Of a DNA stretch of 64,000 nt, positions 62,791 through 64,000 are shown one piece after another (position 1 is the first letter of the stretch; each line of letters begins with the position of its first letter). The notes below the pieces were generated by a model. That model was given only the letters and a program-made list of their open reading frames with translations, searched no databases and was not told the origin of the DNA. The position numbers and the translations under genes were made by a program. This stretch comes from JAAYUJ01 sp963698165 (lineage in GTDB: Bacteria; Desulfobacterota; Syntrophobacteria; Syntrophobacterales; Syntrophobacteraceae), in contig CAVOPT010000006.1 in assembly GCA_963698165.1 (NCBI GenBank), positions 248,001 to 312,000 on the forward strand, written 5' to 3'.

Positions 62791-63342
62791 ATGGAAGGGA
62801 GCAGGCTGCGAGAGATGATCAATGAATCTTTGGAAGGGCTTTCAGCCAGTCTTGAAGATTATCTGGAAGTCATCTTTCACCTCGAGAAGTCAAACAGAGT
62901 TGCCCGTGCCAAGGACATTGCAGACCAGATGAATGTCCAAAGGGCTTCCGTTACGGGTGCTCTCAAGGCTTTGGCGGGAAAGGGGCTCATCAATTACAGC
63001 CCCTACAGCTTCATCACTTTGACGCCGGCGGGAAGGAGCATTGCTCAGGATGTGATTCGCCGCCACAATATCCTGAAAGAGTTCTTCATCATCGCTCTCC
63101 AGTTGACCCCGGAAGATGCGGAAGCCAATGCCTGCCGCATCGAGCACGCCATAAACCTCAATGCCGTCGACCGCCTCGTGAGCCTTCTGGAGTTCATGAA
63201 GATATGTCCCCGCACCGGCGGTGACTGGTTCGACGCCTTCGCCAGGTTCTGCAGGAAAGGCTCCCGGTCGTCCGACTGCGAAGCCTGCGTGAGGGAGTGT
63301 CTGGACCGCATCGTCTCATCCAGCGGCCAGGATCCGTCTTAG
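62791..63342 (+). CDS. DtxR/MntR-family metal-dependent regulator
   Basis: A 183-residue winged-helix regulator. The HTH is SLEDYLEVIFHLEKSNRVAR near residue 20, then ASVTGALKALAGKGLI. Metal-binding and dimerisation residues lie in RRHNILKEFFII and ACRIEHAIN. A C-terminal CEACVRECL holds three cysteines, a possible accessory metal site. It would sense Mn or Fe and repress transport genes outside the window. ATG 62791 and ATG 62815 are both reasonable starts. Confidence 0.85.
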   Translation: MEGSRLREMINESLEGLSASLEDYLEVIFHLEKSNRVARAKDIADQMNVQRASVTGALKALAGKGLINYSPYSFITLTPAGRSIAQDVIRRHNILKEFFIIALQLTPEDAEANACRIEHAINLNAVDRLVSLLEFMKICPRTGGDWFDAFARFCRKGSRSSDCEACVRECLDRIVSSSGQDPS

Positions 63343-63432
63343 ACGGTTCTAAAAAACCCTCATTTCCCGCGAGTTTCACGGATCGTACACCGACGCCCAC
63401 TACAACTTGTAGCATAGGGCCTTGTGCCCGTC

Positions 63433-64000
63433 TCACCGAGTCGAGTTCCCCGTCCTCACCGTGTAATCCAGGATCATGGAACTTTCCCTGTAGGCCTCCC
63501 GGCAAAAATCCCCCAGGTGCCTTGCGCTCTTTTCGAAATCGTCGATGAAGGATCCCAGATCCTCTTTTTCGACCCACGACGCGTACCGGTCCAGTCCCTC
63601 CCGAAAGTGGCGGATGATGTCCATGGTGTGAGGGTTCATCTGCGTGATGGCCGAGTAGAGGGCGCTGTTCTGAGCGAAAATCCTTCCCAGGAGGTTGATC
63701 TCCAGGCGGTAGCTCGGGCTTGTGTATTCCATGGTTTCGGCAATGTCGACCCCGAGGTCCCTCAGGACTCGTCCCGTGAGCATGGTGGTCATGTGGAAGA
63801 GCACCTGAATGATGCTCATCATGCGATCGTGTTCTTCCGGGGTACATTCCTTGACCCGGATGCCCTCCTCCGTGAACACGCCGCGCAGGGCGGACCAGCT
63901 CCCGTCGGCGATCCGGGCGGGGCATGCGACCAGAGTCTGGCCGGAAAACGATGCGATACGGCCTCCGAACATGGGGTGCAGACCCACCACCGAGGCCGGC
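63433..64000 (-). CDS. tyrA: Prephenate/arogenate dehydrogenase-like protein (C-terminal part)
   Basis: The minus strand is open to the window edge; about 189 residues are seen. The visible start SVVGLHPMFGGRIASFSGQT carries the substrate-binding HPMFG motif of prephenate dehydrogenases. The helical C-terminal domain follows with HDRMMSIIQVLFHMTTMLTG near residue 55 and DIAETMEYTSPSYRLEINLL near 80. The NAD-binding N-terminus lies past 64000. It would act in tyrosine synthesis. Confidence 0.82.
   Translation of the reverse strand, partial: PASVVGLHPMFGGRIASFSGQTLVACPARIADGSWSALRGVFTEEGIRVKECTPEEHDRMMSIIQVLFHMTTMLTGRVLRDLGVDIAETMEYTSPSYRLEINLLGRIFAQNSALYSAITQMNPHTMDIIRHFREGLDRYASWVEKEDLGSFIDDFEKSARHLGDFCREAYRESSMILDYTVRTGNSTR

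Overview
The window looks like chromosome of an anaerobic, sulfate-reducing or sulfate-reducer-related Desulfobacterota (deltaproteobacterial) organism. The main evidence is a complete dsrMKJOP operon (56199-61199). Tungsten-type aldehyde:ferredoxin oxidoreductase, branched-chain-type ABC transporters, multihaem cytochromes and a GC-rich core interrupted by more AT-rich accessory DNA fit the same picture. A member of the Syntrophobacter/Desulforhabdus lineage is plausible, but the species cannot be fixed from the sequence alone.

Region 1 (1-12037, plus strand) is a catabolic block. It holds the end of a solute-binding protein and livHMGF, then the three subunits of a PxpABC/KipI-KipA-YcsF type 5-oxoprolinase (lactamase) with a dedicated biotin carboxyl carrier and biotin carboxylase. 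A class III 4-aminobutyrate-type aminotransferase and an aldehyde:ferredoxin oxidoreductase follow. Together they read as import, ATP/biotin-dependent lactam opening, transamination to a semialdehyde, and ferredoxin-coupled oxidation to an acid.

Region 2 (12022-21351) is a mixed set of housekeeping and hypothetical genes: a secreted TPR/transglutaminase-like protein, a small lipoprotein, a YkgJ-like cysteine cluster protein, a zinc-ribbon membrane protein, a quinone-oxidoreductase-like MDR, GNAT, a degenerate cREC-like receiver, a small zinc-ribbon protein, dCMP deaminase and homocysteine methyltransferase. GC-rich palindromic repeat elements occur at 420-565, 13796-13955 and 21791-21943.

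Region 3 (22320-26680) is a compact, more AT-rich run of RNA-binding genes: cold-shock protein, RRM protein, small basic protein, RhlE-like DEAD-box helicase, S4 protein, DarP/YjgA, another tiny basic ORF and a glycine-rich RRM protein.

Region 4 (26681-43203) is a decaying accessory zone. It carries IS91, IS5, IS4 and IS630 family remnants (the IS4-type copy lies inside the IS5-type copy), frameshifted or deleted genes, an orphan Flp pilin, lipoproteins with lipocalin-like or META domains, a nitrilase, tRNA-Ala(GGC) and tRNA-Leu(CAA), and an intact two-gene operon matching the two halves of plant Tm-1 protein.

Region 5 (43204-48608) is a three-gene sensory operon: two periplasmic binding proteins and a 979-residue hybrid histidine kinase, with no permease or ATPase.

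Region 6 (48859-64000) holds a GT-C/GT2 fusion glycosyltransferase, a frameshifted octahaem HAO-family cytochrome, a DUF72 protein, a VOC protein, an RsbRD-N protein leading into dsrMKJOP, a SEC-C/HEAT protein, a DtxR-family regulator and the C-terminal part of a prephenate-dehydrogenase-like gene. Most starts were chosen by Shine-Dalgarno spacing and family fit. All family names come from reading the translations, without database searches.
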